This document shows positions 45,137-53,526 of a stretch of DNA of 64,000 bases, piece by piece. The position numbers and the translations under genes are program-made. The notes below the pieces were generated by a model. That model ran no database searches. It saw nothing but the letters and a program-made list of their open reading frames with translations, and was not told the DNA's origin. The first letter of the stretch is position 1; each line of letters begins with the position of its first letter. Location of the stretch: the NCBI GenBank assembly GCA_003248655.1, contig QFPM01000002.1:62001-126000 (forward strand). Reading direction: 5' to 3'. Source of the DNA: Microbacterium sp. Its GTDB lineage: Bacteria; Actinomycetota; Actinomycetes; Actinomycetales; Microbacteriaceae.

Positions 45137-46321
45137 TCAGGCGGGGGACTGCTCGAGGCGGGCCGTGGCGTCCTCGCGGTGCGTGGGGCGGGCCCAGCGG
45201 GCGGGGGTGTGCGGGCCGTCCCACACCTGCACGATGCCCCACGCGACGGCGGTGATCGGCACCGCGAGCACGGCCCCGATGATGCCCGACAGCACGGTGC
45301 CGATCGTCAGCGCGATCAGCACGACGAAGGCGTGCAGCTTCATCGACCGGCCCATGAGCACGGGCTGCAGGAGGTTCCCCTCGAGCTGGTTCACGAGCAC
45401 GACGACTCCGACGACGAGCAGCGCCACGACCCAGCCGTTGGCCACGAGCGCGACGAGCGCGGCGAGGATGCCGGCGAGCGTCGCCCCGACGATCGGGATG
45501 AAGGCGAGCAGGAACACGAGCACCGCCAGCGGCACCGCGAGCGGCACCTGAAGGACGAGGAGACCGATGAGGATGCCGACGGCATCCACCGCGGCGACCG
45601 TCGCCGTCCCGCGGACGTACGAACCGAGGGTCGAGACCGTCTTGTCGCCGATGCGGACGGCGCGCTCGTAGTCCTCGCCGCGGAACGGCCGCAGCAGGAA
45701 CGCCCACATCTGCGGGCCGTCCTTGAGGAAGAAGAACAGCATGACGACCATCAGCACGAAGCCGGTGACGAAGTTTGCGAGGGCGCTGACGCCCGCGATC
45801 GCGCCCGAGCCGAACTGCGCGCTCGTGACGAAGTCGGTGAGCTGCCCGATCCACTCGTCGATCTGCGCCGAGTCGATGCTGAACGGCAGGGTCTGCGCCC
45901 ACGCCAGCAGATCCTGGAAGCCCGCTTCGGCCTGCGCGTACAGCTCATCCCACTGATCGCGCACCGCCCAGACGATCAGCCACGACACGGCGCCCAGGAT
46001 GACGATGATCGCGAGCAGCGCCAGGAGAGTCGCGACGAGCGACGGCACTCCGCGCCCGCGCAGCCACGACATGACCGGCGCGAACGCCGACGCGAAGATG
46101 AGCGCGAGCACGAGGGGGATCGTCACGACGGTGATCTGCTGGATGCCGACGATGATGGCAGCCGTGATCGCGACGACGATCATCACCTGTAGCGCCCGGA
46201 TCGACAGCCGGCCGAGCCCGTCAGCCCACAGACGCCACGGCGCGCGGTCCGGAATCGGGTCGACGGTCAGCCGGCCGGTGACGGGCTGAGTGGCCGGAGG
46301 AGACGAGCGGAAAAGTCCCAT
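45137..46321 (-). CDS. AI-2E family transporter
   Basis: 394 residues, about eight helices in the AI-2E/PerM-exporter pattern: VMIVVAITAAIIVGIQQITV and FASAFAPVMSWLRGRGVPS near the N-terminus, then GSYVRGTATVAAVDAVGILI and NQLEGNLLQPVLMGRSMKLH. Members export autoinducer-2 or exchange Na+/H+; the substrate here is open. Short soluble tails at both ends. It is convergent with the LigD polymerase gene, 14 bases apart. Confidence 0.88.
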   Translation of the reverse strand: MGLFRSSPPATQPVTGRLTVDPIPDRAPWRLWADGLGRLSIRALQVMIVVAITAAIIVGIQQITVVTIPLVLALIFASAFAPVMSWLRGRGVPSLVATLLALLAIIVILGAVSWLIVWAVRDQWDELYAQAEAGFQDLLAWAQTLPFSIDSAQIDEWIGQLTDFVTSAQFGSGAIAGVSALANFVTGFVLMVVMLFFFLKDGPQMWAFLLRPFRGEDYERAVRIGDKTVSTLGSYVRGTATVAAVDAVGILIGLLVLQVPLAVPLAVLVFLLAFIPIVGATLAGILAALVALVANGWVVALLVVGVVVLVNQLEGNLLQPVLMGRSMKLHAFVVLIALTIGTVLSGIIGAVLAVPITAVAWGIVQVWDGPHTPARWARPTHREDATARLEQSPA

Positions 46322-46397
46322 GCGTCGACGGTAATGGATGCCGGCGGACGCTCGCTCGGCCTTGACACCGCGGTCCTCGCGCCGTTCTCGCCCGGTC

Positions 46398-47717
46398 TCA
46401 CCGCTCCGGCAGCGACCACTCGCGCTCGGTCAGCACGCGCGCGACGGTGAGCCCGATCGCGAGGGCGACGACGACGAACACGGCCGTGAACCCGTACTGG
46501 ATCGCGTCGACGGTCTCACCCGCGATGACCCCGGTGATCGCGCGGTAGGCAGCCGCCCCCGGGACCATGATGAGCACGGCCGGGACGGTCAGCGTGACCC
46601 GCGCGGCGCGCAGGCGGCCCCCGACGAGGAAGGCGGCGAGGCCCACGGCGAGGGCCGCCGCGGCGGCGGCGATCGGGGCGGTCGACCCGGCATCCACGAG
46701 CGCGAGCCGTCCGGTGTTGGCGACGGCGCCGAGCGCGGCGGCGCTGATCGCGATCGCCGGCGGGGTGTCGAAGAGCACGGCGAAGCCGAGCACGCCGACG
46801 AACCCGGCGACCAGGCGAACCGCCGAGAGTGCGGGCTCGTCGAAGAGCGGCGTCGCCGCGACCGACACGGTCGCGTGGAAGATCGTCGCGACGCCCCACA
46901 CCGCGGTGCCCGTCGCGAGCAACAGCAGCGTCGCATAGACGACGCGCGAGACTCCGGCGTTGAGGTCGAGCCGGGCGAGGTCGAGGGCGCCGGTCACGAG
47001 GGGGAAGCCCGGGACGAGGTAGAGCACCGCGCTCGTCAGGGCGGCGTCGTGCTGGCCGCCCGGCATCCCGACGGCGGCGAGGAGCGCGGCGAAGGCGAGA
47101 TAGGCGAGCAGCGCCGTCATCGCCGAGACGAACACGACGAGGAACTCGTTCGTGTGCAGTCTCGCGAGGCGCATCCGTACGAACTGGCCCGCGGCGGCGG
47201 CGAGGAAGACGGCGACGAACTCCTGCCAGCCGCCGTTGATGAGCAGCGCGAACGCCCCGCAGGCGAGCGCGGCGCCGAGCACGCGCACCGTGTCGGGGTA
47301 GCGTCGCGGCCGCGCCTCGACCTCATCGAGCGCGCGTTGCAGCTCGTGCGCGGTGGTGCCCACGCGCAGCTCGCCGGTCAGTCGCTTCAGCTCGGTCAGC
47401 CGGTCGGCGTCGACGACGGGACGGCGGACCTCGGCGACGCGCGTGCGGAACATCTGCCCACGGCTGGTCGTCGCGACGATATCGGTCATGCCGACGCGCG
47501 TATGCAACTGAGGGATGCCGACGGCGTGCGCCGCGCGCTCCATGCTGTCGCGCACGCGTGCCGACGAGGCCCCCGCCCCGAGCATGAGCGCGCCGAGGCG
47601 CATGACGGCGTCCGTGCGCGCGATGAACTGGACGGGCTCGAGGCGGAGCTCCTGGGTGAGCGTCGGCTCCTCGTCGGGGGTCGCCGGGTCGCTCGCGCTC
47701 GGCGGGGAGTCGGACAT
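46398..47717 (-). CDS. ThrE-family threonine/serine exporter
   Basis: 439 residues. A soluble N-terminal half (DUF1212: LGAGASSARVRDSMERAAHA, IVATTSRGQMFRTRVAEVRR) is followed by ten helices in two sets (SAMTALLAYLAFAALLAAVG, LVPGFPLVTGALDL; the second set resembles ThrE_2). This is the ThrE layout known from Corynebacterium, an exporter of threonine and serine. The ATG at 47717 gives MSDSPPSAS; an ATG 36 bases upstream is possible. Confidence 0.85.
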   Translation of the reverse strand: MSDSPPSASDPATPDEEPTLTQELRLEPVQFIARTDAVMRLGALMLGAGASSARVRDSMERAAHAVGIPQLHTRVGMTDIVATTSRGQMFRTRVAEVRRPVVDADRLTELKRLTGELRVGTTAHELQRALDEVEARPRRYPDTVRVLGAALACGAFALLINGGWQEFVAVFLAAAAGQFVRMRLARLHTNEFLVVFVSAMTALLAYLAFAALLAAVGMPGGQHDAALTSAVLYLVPGFPLVTGALDLARLDLNAGVSRVVYATLLLLATGTAVWGVATIFHATVSVAATPLFDEPALSAVRLVAGFVGVLGFAVLFDTPPAIAISAAALGAVANTGRLALVDAGSTAPIAAAAAALAVGLAAFLVGGRLRAARVTLTVPAVLIMVPGAAAYRAITGVIAGETVDAIQYGFTAVFVVVALAIGLTVARVLTEREWSLPER

Positions 47718-47872
47718 GCCCCCGATCCTGTCATCCAACCGGCGCGCGCGCACGGGGTGCGGTCGGGCAAAACACGGGGGTCATATTCACGGCGCGGGGC
47801 CCTGCGCCGTGGCGCCTCGCCCACCTAACGTCGAAGACAGAGAGGGGGGAGCCCGCTTCCGCCCTCACAGTT

Positions 47873-47918
47873 AGGGCCCGCATGCCGGCCGCCGGAGTCC
47901 GGCGCCGATGCGGGCCCT
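47873..47918 (-). terminator. Terminator-like hairpin after the LigC-type gene
   Basis: AGGGCCCGCAT (47873-47883) pairs with ATGCGGGCCCT (47908-47918). A second stem, CGCCGGA/TCCGGCG, is nested inside. It lies 18 bases past the ligase stop on the - strand. Confidence 0.75.
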
Positions 47919-47935
47919 CGCTGCGTCTGCGGCGC

Positions 47936-48982
47936 TCAGTCCAGCACGTCGGCGAGGTCGTACGCGGCCACCTGCTCGAGCTGGTCGTACGTGCACGAAC
48001 GCGGGTCGCGGTCGGGTCGCCACCGCTCGAACTGCACCGTGTGGCGGAACCGATCGCCCTCGAGCTGGTCGTAGCGCACCTCGAGCACTCGCTCGGGCCG
48101 CAACCGGACGAAGGTCGTGTCCTTGCCCGCCGCGGTGAAGCGCGAGCGCTCGCCCGCTCCGCGGACGGCCGCACCGTCGGCATCCGTCTCGACGAGTGGC
48201 GCGAGTTCGTCGACGAGCTCACGCCGGCGCGCGTCGCTCCACGCGGCGACGCCGCCGACCTGGCGCAGCTCACCGGTCGCGTCGTACAGCCCGACCAGAA
48301 GCGAGCCGACGCCCGACCCGCTCTTGTGGATGCGGTAGCCAAGCGCCACGACATCCGCCGTGCGCGCGTGCTTGATCTTCAGCATCGTGCGCTTTCCCGG
48401 GGCGTAGGGGAGCGCAAGCGGCTTCGCGACGACGCCGTCGAGTCCCGCGCCCTCGAAACGCGCGAGCCACTCCTCGGCGAGGGCGCGGTCGGTCGTCGCG
48501 CGCGTGAGGTGGAGCGGGCCGCGGATGCCGCCGAGCAGCTCCTCGAGCGCGGCGCGGCGCTGTGCGAACGGCTCGGGCTGCAGGTCGCGCTCGCCGACCG
48601 CGAGCAGGTCGAACGCGACGAACCGCGCGGGGTCGGTGCGGCTCAGCAGCTCGACGCGGGAGGCGGCGGGGTGGATGCGCTGCGACAGGGCATCCCACGA
48701 CAGCCGCGCGGGCTCGCCGCGGGCGACGACGATCTCGCCGTCGAGCAGACACGGGCCGGGCAGTAGCTCGGCGAACGCGGCGACGAGCTCGGGGAAGTAG
48801 CGGGTGAGCGGCTTCGCGCCGCGCGAGCCGATCACGACGCCCTCCGGACCCGATCCGTCGTAGGCGACGATGGCGCGAAAGCCGTCCCACTTCGGTTCGA
48901 ACGAGAGTCCTCCCGGCGTCTTCGCAGGGTCGGGGATGCCGGCGACCGCCTTCGCGAGCATGGGCGCGGGGATCTCGTACAT
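47936..48982 (-). CDS. ATP-dependent DNA ligase (LigC type)
   Basis: 348 residues: nucleotidyltransferase plus OB-fold, no extra domains. The adenylated lysine is K31 in FEPKWDGFRAI (motif I). SRGAKPLTRYFPEL, LLDGEIVV (motif III), GLDGVVAKPL (motif IV) and KRTMLKIKH (motif V) follow. RVLEVRYDQLEGDRFRHTVQ near the end is the OB-fold motif of LigC and LigD ligases. Mycobacterial LigC works as a back-up ligase in end-joining and base-excision repair. It probably partners the separate polymerase domain at 44097. Confidence 0.92.
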   Translation of the reverse strand: MYEIPAPMLAKAVAGIPDPAKTPGGLSFEPKWDGFRAIVAYDGSGPEGVVIGSRGAKPLTRYFPELVAAFAELLPGPCLLDGEIVVARGEPARLSWDALSQRIHPAASRVELLSRTDPARFVAFDLLAVGERDLQPEPFAQRRAALEELLGGIRGPLHLTRATTDRALAEEWLARFEGAGLDGVVAKPLALPYAPGKRTMLKIKHARTADVVALGYRIHKSGSGVGSLLVGLYDATGELRQVGGVAAWSDARRRELVDELAPLVETDADGAAVRGAGERSRFTAAGKDTTFVRLRPERVLEVRYDQLEGDRFRHTVQFERWRPDRDPRSCTYDQLEQVAAYDLADVLD

Positions 48983-49115
48983 GGCCCCATCCTGCTACGC
49001 GCCACTCGTGGGCAGAAGTGGGGGCTGGGAGCGGCACTGAGTTTCACCTAGGATGGTTCGGAGTTTCAACCGCATTCGCACGCCGCCGTGCGGATCGACG
49101 AGCGAGGAGCCCTCC

Positions 49116-50852
49116 ATGGCCGCCGAGTACCAGCCGCCCACCGCCGACTACGCCTTCCTCTACGCCGAGGAGTTCGGACTCGACATCGTCGCGCGCGCAA
49201 CCGGCGGCGAACTGACCGCCGAGGACGCGGTCGACATCATCGCGGGTGCGGGGGAATTCGCGGCATCCGTTCTCGCTCCTCTCGAGACGGTCGGCGATCG
49301 CGAAGGTGCGCGGCTCGTCGACGGGCAGGTGCACCTGCCGGACGGCTTTGCCGAGGCGTATCGCGCATTCGTCGAGGCGGGCTGGGTCAGCGCCGAGGCG
49401 CCGGTCTCGGCGGGCGGCGACGGCCTTCCCGGGTCGATCCGGGCGGGCCTGGGCGAGATCTGGAACGCCTCGAACGCGGCCTTCGCCCTGTGCTGGCTGC
49501 TGACGGCGGGGCAGATTCACGCGCTGGATGCCGCGGCATCCGATGAGCTGCGCGAGATCTACCTCACGAAGCTCGTGAGCGGCGAGTGGACCGGAACGAT
49601 GAACCTCACCGAGCCGGCGGCGGGCACGGATCTCGGCGCGATCCGCACGATCGCGACGCCGCGCGGCGAGGGCACCTGGTCGATCAAGGGCCAGAAGATC
49701 TTCATCACCTGGGGCGACCACGACGTGGCCGACAACATCGTGCACCTGGTGCTCGCGCGCACCCCCGACGCCCCCGAGGGCGCGAAGGGGCTCTCGTTGT
49801 TCGTCGCGCCGAAGTTCCTCGTGGACGCCGACGGCTCGCTCGGCGAACGCAACGGCGTCGAGACGGTTGCGATCGAGCACAAGCTCGGCATCCACGGTTC
49901 GCCCACGTGCGTCCTGTCGTACGAGGATGCCACCGGCTACCTCGTCGGCGAGATCGGCGGGGGCCTGGCGGGCATGTTCGTCATGATGAACTCGGCCCGC
50001 ATCGGAATGGGCTTCCAGGCGACGGGTATTGCCGATCGGGCATATCAGCAGGCGGCGTCATATGCCGCTGAGCGCATGCAGGGTCGAGTGCTGGGTCGCG
50101 GGGCCGATGCGCCGATCGCCGAGCACCCCGATGTGCGGCGGCTGCTGCTGTCGATGCGCAGCGACGTGTTCGCGATGCGGGCGCTCGGCGTGTACGTCGG
50201 CGACCTTTTCGACCGCGCCGAGTCGACCGAGGATGCCGACATCCTGCGTCTTGCGGAGTTCTTCGTCCCGATCCTCAAGGGCTGGGCGACCGAAGATGCC
50301 GTCGCGCTCACGAGCGAGGGCATCCAGGTGCACGGCGGCATGGGCTTCATCGAAGAGACCGGCGCCGCGCAGCACTATCGCGACGCGCGCATCATGCCGA
50401 TCTACGAGGGCACGACGGCGATCCAATCGAACGACCTGATCGGGCGCAAGGTGATCCGCGACCGCGGGGCGACCGCCGAGATGCTGTTCGCGCAGATCGA
50501 CGAGACCGTCGCGGCGCTGCGCGCGGTGAGCGGCGGTGCCGCGGACGTCGCAGCCCGCGCCGCCGCCCGCCTCGAGCGCGCCGTCGACGCCGCCCGCCGT
50601 GCGACGGCCGACCTCATCGGGTTCGCCGAGTCGCCGCGCGACGCGCACGCGGTGAGTGTGCCGTACCTGACTCTCCTCGGCGTCCTCGCGGGCGGCTGGA
50701 TGCACGGGCTTGCGGTCGTCGCCGTCGCCGCGCACGAGGCGGCGGCGGGCGCCGACGCCGACCGCCTCACCTCCGCCGACTTCTACGGCGCCCACCACCT
50801 GCCGCGCGTGCACGCGCTCGCCGAGACGGTGGCCTCCGGCGAGACCGCCTGA
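49116..50852 (+). CDS. Acyl-CoA dehydrogenase with C-terminal extension (FadE5-like)
   Basis: 578 residues, about 180 more than a standard acyl-CoA dehydrogenase. The core has TGTMNLTEPAAGTDLGAIRT (FAD/substrate loop), IKGQKIFITWGDHD, HGGMGFIEETGAAQHYRDAR and IMPIYEGTTAIQSNDLIGRK, whose Glu is the usual catalytic base. The helical extension (from about 470) is the acetyl-CoA-dehydrogenase-like C-terminal domain of M. tuberculosis FadE5, which takes short to long acyl-CoAs. The ATG has GAGGAG eight bases upstream. It is followed by the SDR operon, which has its own operator. Confidence 0.9.
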   Translation: MAAEYQPPTADYAFLYAEEFGLDIVARATGGELTAEDAVDIIAGAGEFAASVLAPLETVGDREGARLVDGQVHLPDGFAEAYRAFVEAGWVSAEAPVSAGGDGLPGSIRAGLGEIWNASNAAFALCWLLTAGQIHALDAAASDELREIYLTKLVSGEWTGTMNLTEPAAGTDLGAIRTIATPRGEGTWSIKGQKIFITWGDHDVADNIVHLVLARTPDAPEGAKGLSLFVAPKFLVDADGSLGERNGVETVAIEHKLGIHGSPTCVLSYEDATGYLVGEIGGGLAGMFVMMNSARIGMGFQATGIADRAYQQAASYAAERMQGRVLGRGADAPIAEHPDVRRLLLSMRSDVFAMRALGVYVGDLFDRAESTEDADILRLAEFFVPILKGWATEDAVALTSEGIQVHGGMGFIEETGAAQHYRDARIMPIYEGTTAIQSNDLIGRKVIRDRGATAEMLFAQIDETVAALRAVSGGAADVAARAAARLERAVDAARRATADLIGFAESPRDAHAVSVPYLTLLGVLAGGWMHGLAVVAVAAHEAAAGADADRLTSADFYGAHHLPRVHALAETVASGETA

Positions 50853-50900
50853 ACCCACGCGCCCCCGCCCGCTAAGGGAAAGGTGCGCGTGCTACAGTGG

Positions 50901-50924
50901 GTCATACCGACTGGACGGTATGAC
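50901..50924. promoter_or_regulatory. TetR-type operator before the SDR-TetR operon
   Basis: GTCATACCG, six bases, CGGTATGAC: a perfect 9+9 palindrome. Its inner 20 bases match the palindrome at 54626-54645 at 18 positions. It lies 18 bases before the SDR start codon. Confidence 0.75.
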
Positions 50925-50942
50925 GCTCGAGGAGGAGCCGAC

Positions 50943-51692
50943 ATGACGGATGCCGGAGCACGGTTCGCGGACACGGTGACGATCGTCACGGGCTCGAGCC
51001 GCGGAATCGGACTCGCGATCGCCCAGCGCCTCGTCGCGGAGGGCGGGCGCGTGGTCCTGACCGGGCGACGCCGTGAGCCGCTCGACGCGGCCGCCGCAGA
51101 ACTCGGCCCCGCCGCGACGGCCGTCGCCGGCGCCGCGGACGACCCGGAGCACCGCGCCGCCGTCTTCGCCCACGTCGCCGAGACCCACGGCAGGCTCGAC
51201 CACCTCGTCAACAACACCGGCATCAACCCGGTGTACGGGCCGCTCGCGGGCGTCGACCTCACCGCGGCGCGGAAGATCCTCGAGGTCAACGTCGTCGCGG
51301 CGCTGGAGTGGTCGCGCGACGCGGTCGCCGCGGGTCTCGGCCGCTCGATCGTCAACATCGCCTCGGTCGCCGGGTTCGGCGCGAGCCCCGGCATCGGGAT
51401 GTACGGCGTCTCGAAGGCGGCGCTGGTCAACCTCACGGCGCAGCTCGCGTACGAGCTGGCCCCCGGCATCCGCGTCAACGCCGTCGCCCCCGCCGTCATC
51501 AAGACCGCGTTCGCGCGCGCCCTCTACGAGGGCCACGAGGCAGAGTCCGCCGCAGGTTACCCGCTGCACCGCCTGGGCGAGCCCGGCGACGTCGCGGGCC
51601 CCGTCGCCTTCCTCCTCTCCTCCGACGCGGGCTGGATCACGGGCCAGACCCTCGCGATCGACGGCGGCGCCGGCATCCGCCCGCTCTTGTGA
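50943..51692 (+). CDS. Short-chain dehydrogenase/reductase
   Basis: 249 residues, classical SDR: NAD(P)-binding TGSSRGIGLAIAQRL, NNTG loop, catalytic Ser in SIVNIASVAGFG, and Tyr/Lys in GMYGVSKAALVNL. The C-terminus WITGQTLAIDGGAGI is the FabG-like end. The ATG has GAGGAGG and a good spacing. A role as 3-hydroxyacyl-CoA dehydrogenase or ketoacyl reductase in the nearby acyl-CoA pathway is inferred. Followed after 23 bases by its TetR regulator. Confidence 0.9.
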   Translation: MTDAGARFADTVTIVTGSSRGIGLAIAQRLVAEGGRVVLTGRRREPLDAAAAELGPAATAVAGAADDPEHRAAVFAHVAETHGRLDHLVNNTGINPVYGPLAGVDLTAARKILEVNVVAALEWSRDAVAAGLGRSIVNIASVAGFGASPGIGMYGVSKAALVNLTAQLAYELAPGIRVNAVAPAVIKTAFARALYEGHEAESAAGYPLHRLGEPGDVAGPVAFLLSSDAGWITGQTLAIDGGAGIRPLL

Positions 51693-51715
51693 ACCCGCCC
51701 CGCCAAGATGGACGC

Positions 51716-52291
51716 ATGAGAGATTCGCGAGTCGCGGACGACCTGCGGCGCGCTGCCGTCGAGCTGTTCGCCACGCAGGGGTACGAGGCGACCAGCGTGC
51801 AGCAGATCGTCGACGCCGCCGGGGTCACGAAGGGCGCGATGTACCACTACTTCGCGTCGAAGGACGACCTGCTCTTCGGCATCTACGACTCCCTGCTGAC
51901 GCTGCAGAAGGCGCACCTCGACGAGATCGTCGCGCGCGGCGGCGACGTGGACGACATCCTGCGCGCGGTCTGCGTCGACGTCGTCGAGACCTCGATCGAC
52001 CACTTCCGCGAGGGCGCGGTCTTCTTCCGCAGCCAGCACCTGCTCACGGCCGAGCGGGGGCAGGAGGTCGTCCGTCGACGCCGCGAGTACCACGACGTGT
52101 TCGCCGCGCTGCTCGAGCGCGGGCAGCGCGAGGGGCGCTACCGCACCGACATCCCCACCGCGGTGCTCGTCGCGCACTTCTTCAGCGACGTGCACTACCT
52201 CTCGCACTGGTATTCGCCGACCGGGCCCGAGGGCGCCTCGCTCGTCGCCGCGCAGCTGACCGACCTGTACCTCGCGAGCCTGCGCGCCTGA
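51716..52291 (+). CDS. TetR-family regulator of acyl-CoA genes
   Basis: 191 residues. The N-terminal TetR HTH is TSVQQIVDAAGVTKGAMYHY with FASKDDLLFGIYD after it. The C-terminal ligand domain is helical with His/Trp-rich HFFSDVHYLSHWY. It lies downstream of the SDR gene behind the 50901 palindrome and so probably regulates itself; the second palindrome at 54625 would extend control to the kinase-dehydrogenase operon. CoA thioesters are typical ligands of such regulators; here that is inferred. Confidence 0.88.
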   Translation: MRDSRVADDLRRAAVELFATQGYEATSVQQIVDAAGVTKGAMYHYFASKDDLLFGIYDSLLTLQKAHLDEIVARGGDVDDILRAVCVDVVETSIDHFREGAVFFRSQHLLTAERGQEVVRRRREYHDVFAALLERGQREGRYRTDIPTAVLVAHFFSDVHYLSHWYSPTGPEGASLVAAQLTDLYLASLRA

Positions 52292-52309
52292 GTCGGCGCG
52301 CGCCTCGCC

Positions 52310-53512
52310 TCACCCCTTCAGCAGCGCCCGCCCGAGGCTGCTCAGGTGCACCTCGTCGGGTCCGTCGGCGATCCGCAGGGTGCGGACCCCGGCGTACATC
52401 TCCGCGAGGGGGGTGTCGCCCGACACCCCCGCGCCGCCGAACACCTGGATCGCCCGGTCGACGATCAGCTGCGCCGCCCGCGGCACCGCGATCTTGATCG
52501 CCTGGATCTCGGTCATCGCGGCGCGGTTTCCCACCGTGTCCATGAGCCAGGCCGTCTTGAGCACGAGCAGGCGCAGCGACTCGAGCGTGATGCGCGACTC
52601 GGCGACCCATTCGCGGATGACGCCGCGCTCCGACAGCGGGCCGCCGAACGCGTGCCGGTCCTTCGCCCGCGCGGTCATCAGCGCGAGCGCGCGCTCGGCC
52701 ATCCCGAGCGCCCGCATGCAGTGGTGGATACGCCCGGGCCCGAGGCGCGCCTGCGCGATCGCGAACCCGTCGCCTTCGCCAGCGAGCAAATGGGATGCCG
52801 GCACGCGAGCCTCGTGGAAGGCGATCTCGGCGTGCCCACCGTGGTCGCGGTCGTCGTACCCGAAGACCGGCAGCGAGCGCACGACCTCGACGCCGGGAGT
52901 GTCGCGCGGTACGAGGATCATCGATTGGCGGCGGTGCCGCGGCGCCTCGGGATCGGTCTCACCCATGACGATGAGGATCGCGGCATCCGGGTTCATCGCG
53001 CCCGTCGACCACCACTTGCGGCCCGTGATGACATAGTGGTCGCCGTCGCGGCGGATGCGGGTCTCGATGTTCGTCGCGTCGGACGAGGCGACGGCCGGCT
53101 CGGTCATGCAGAAGGCCGAGCGGATGCGGGCATCGAGCAGCGGCTCGAGCCAGCGCTCCTTCTGCTCGGGGGTGCCGAAGTCGTTCAGCACCTCCATGTT
53201 GCCGGTGTCGGGCGCGGCGCAGTTGAAGGCCGGCGGCGCGAGGCGCAGGCTCCAGCCGGTGACTTCGGCGACCGGCGCGTACTGCAGGTTGGTGAGGCCT
53301 GCGCCGCCCTCGCCCGGCAGGAAGAGGTTCCAGAGCCCCTCGGCGCGCGCCGCGGCCTGCAGGTCGCGGACGATCGGGCGCACCGACCAGTCGCCCGGCG
53401 TGGCCGCCAGCTGCGCCTCGAGCTCGGGCTCGGCCGGCAGCACGCGCTCGTCGAGGAAGCGGCGTGCGCGGGCGACGAGGTCGGTCGTGCGGTCATCGAG
53501 TGAGAAATCCAT
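52310..53512 (-). CDS. Acyl-CoA dehydrogenase, ACAD10/11 type
   Basis: 400 residues. FAD/substrate segments CMTEPAVASSDATNIETRIR and VITGRKWWSTGAMNPDAAIL; the C-terminus has FGGAGVSGDTPLAEMYAGVR then TLRIADGPDEVHLSSLGR. The TLR-x-ADGPDEVH ending, in place of the usual YEGTTxIQ with its catalytic Glu, marks the ACAD10/11 (and bacterial LvaC, FadE36-neighbour) branch. It is 14 bases downstream of the APH-type kinase gene, as a split form of human ACAD11. Proposed role: remove the phosphate from 4-phospho-acyl-CoA and so move the oxygen towards C3. Confidence 0.85.
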   Translation of the reverse strand: MDFSLDDRTTDLVARARRFLDERVLPAEPELEAQLAATPGDWSVRPIVRDLQAAARAEGLWNLFLPGEGGAGLTNLQYAPVAEVTGWSLRLAPPAFNCAAPDTGNMEVLNDFGTPEQKERWLEPLLDARIRSAFCMTEPAVASSDATNIETRIRRDGDHYVITGRKWWSTGAMNPDAAILIVMGETDPEAPRHRRQSMILVPRDTPGVEVVRSLPVFGYDDRDHGGHAEIAFHEARVPASHLLAGEGDGFAIAQARLGPGRIHHCMRALGMAERALALMTARAKDRHAFGGPLSERGVIREWVAESRITLESLRLLVLKTAWLMDTVGNRAAMTEIQAIKIAVPRAAQLIVDRAIQVFGGAGVSGDTPLAEMYAGVRTLRIADGPDEVHLSSLGRALLKG

Positions 53513-53526
53513 CAGGGCACCTTCCT

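Noticed and set aside
46398..47717. Frameshift suspected because homologues can be encoded as two proteins (ThrE_1 and ThrE_2)
   Set aside because: The single frame contains both halves without interruption, the normal fused form in actinobacteria.
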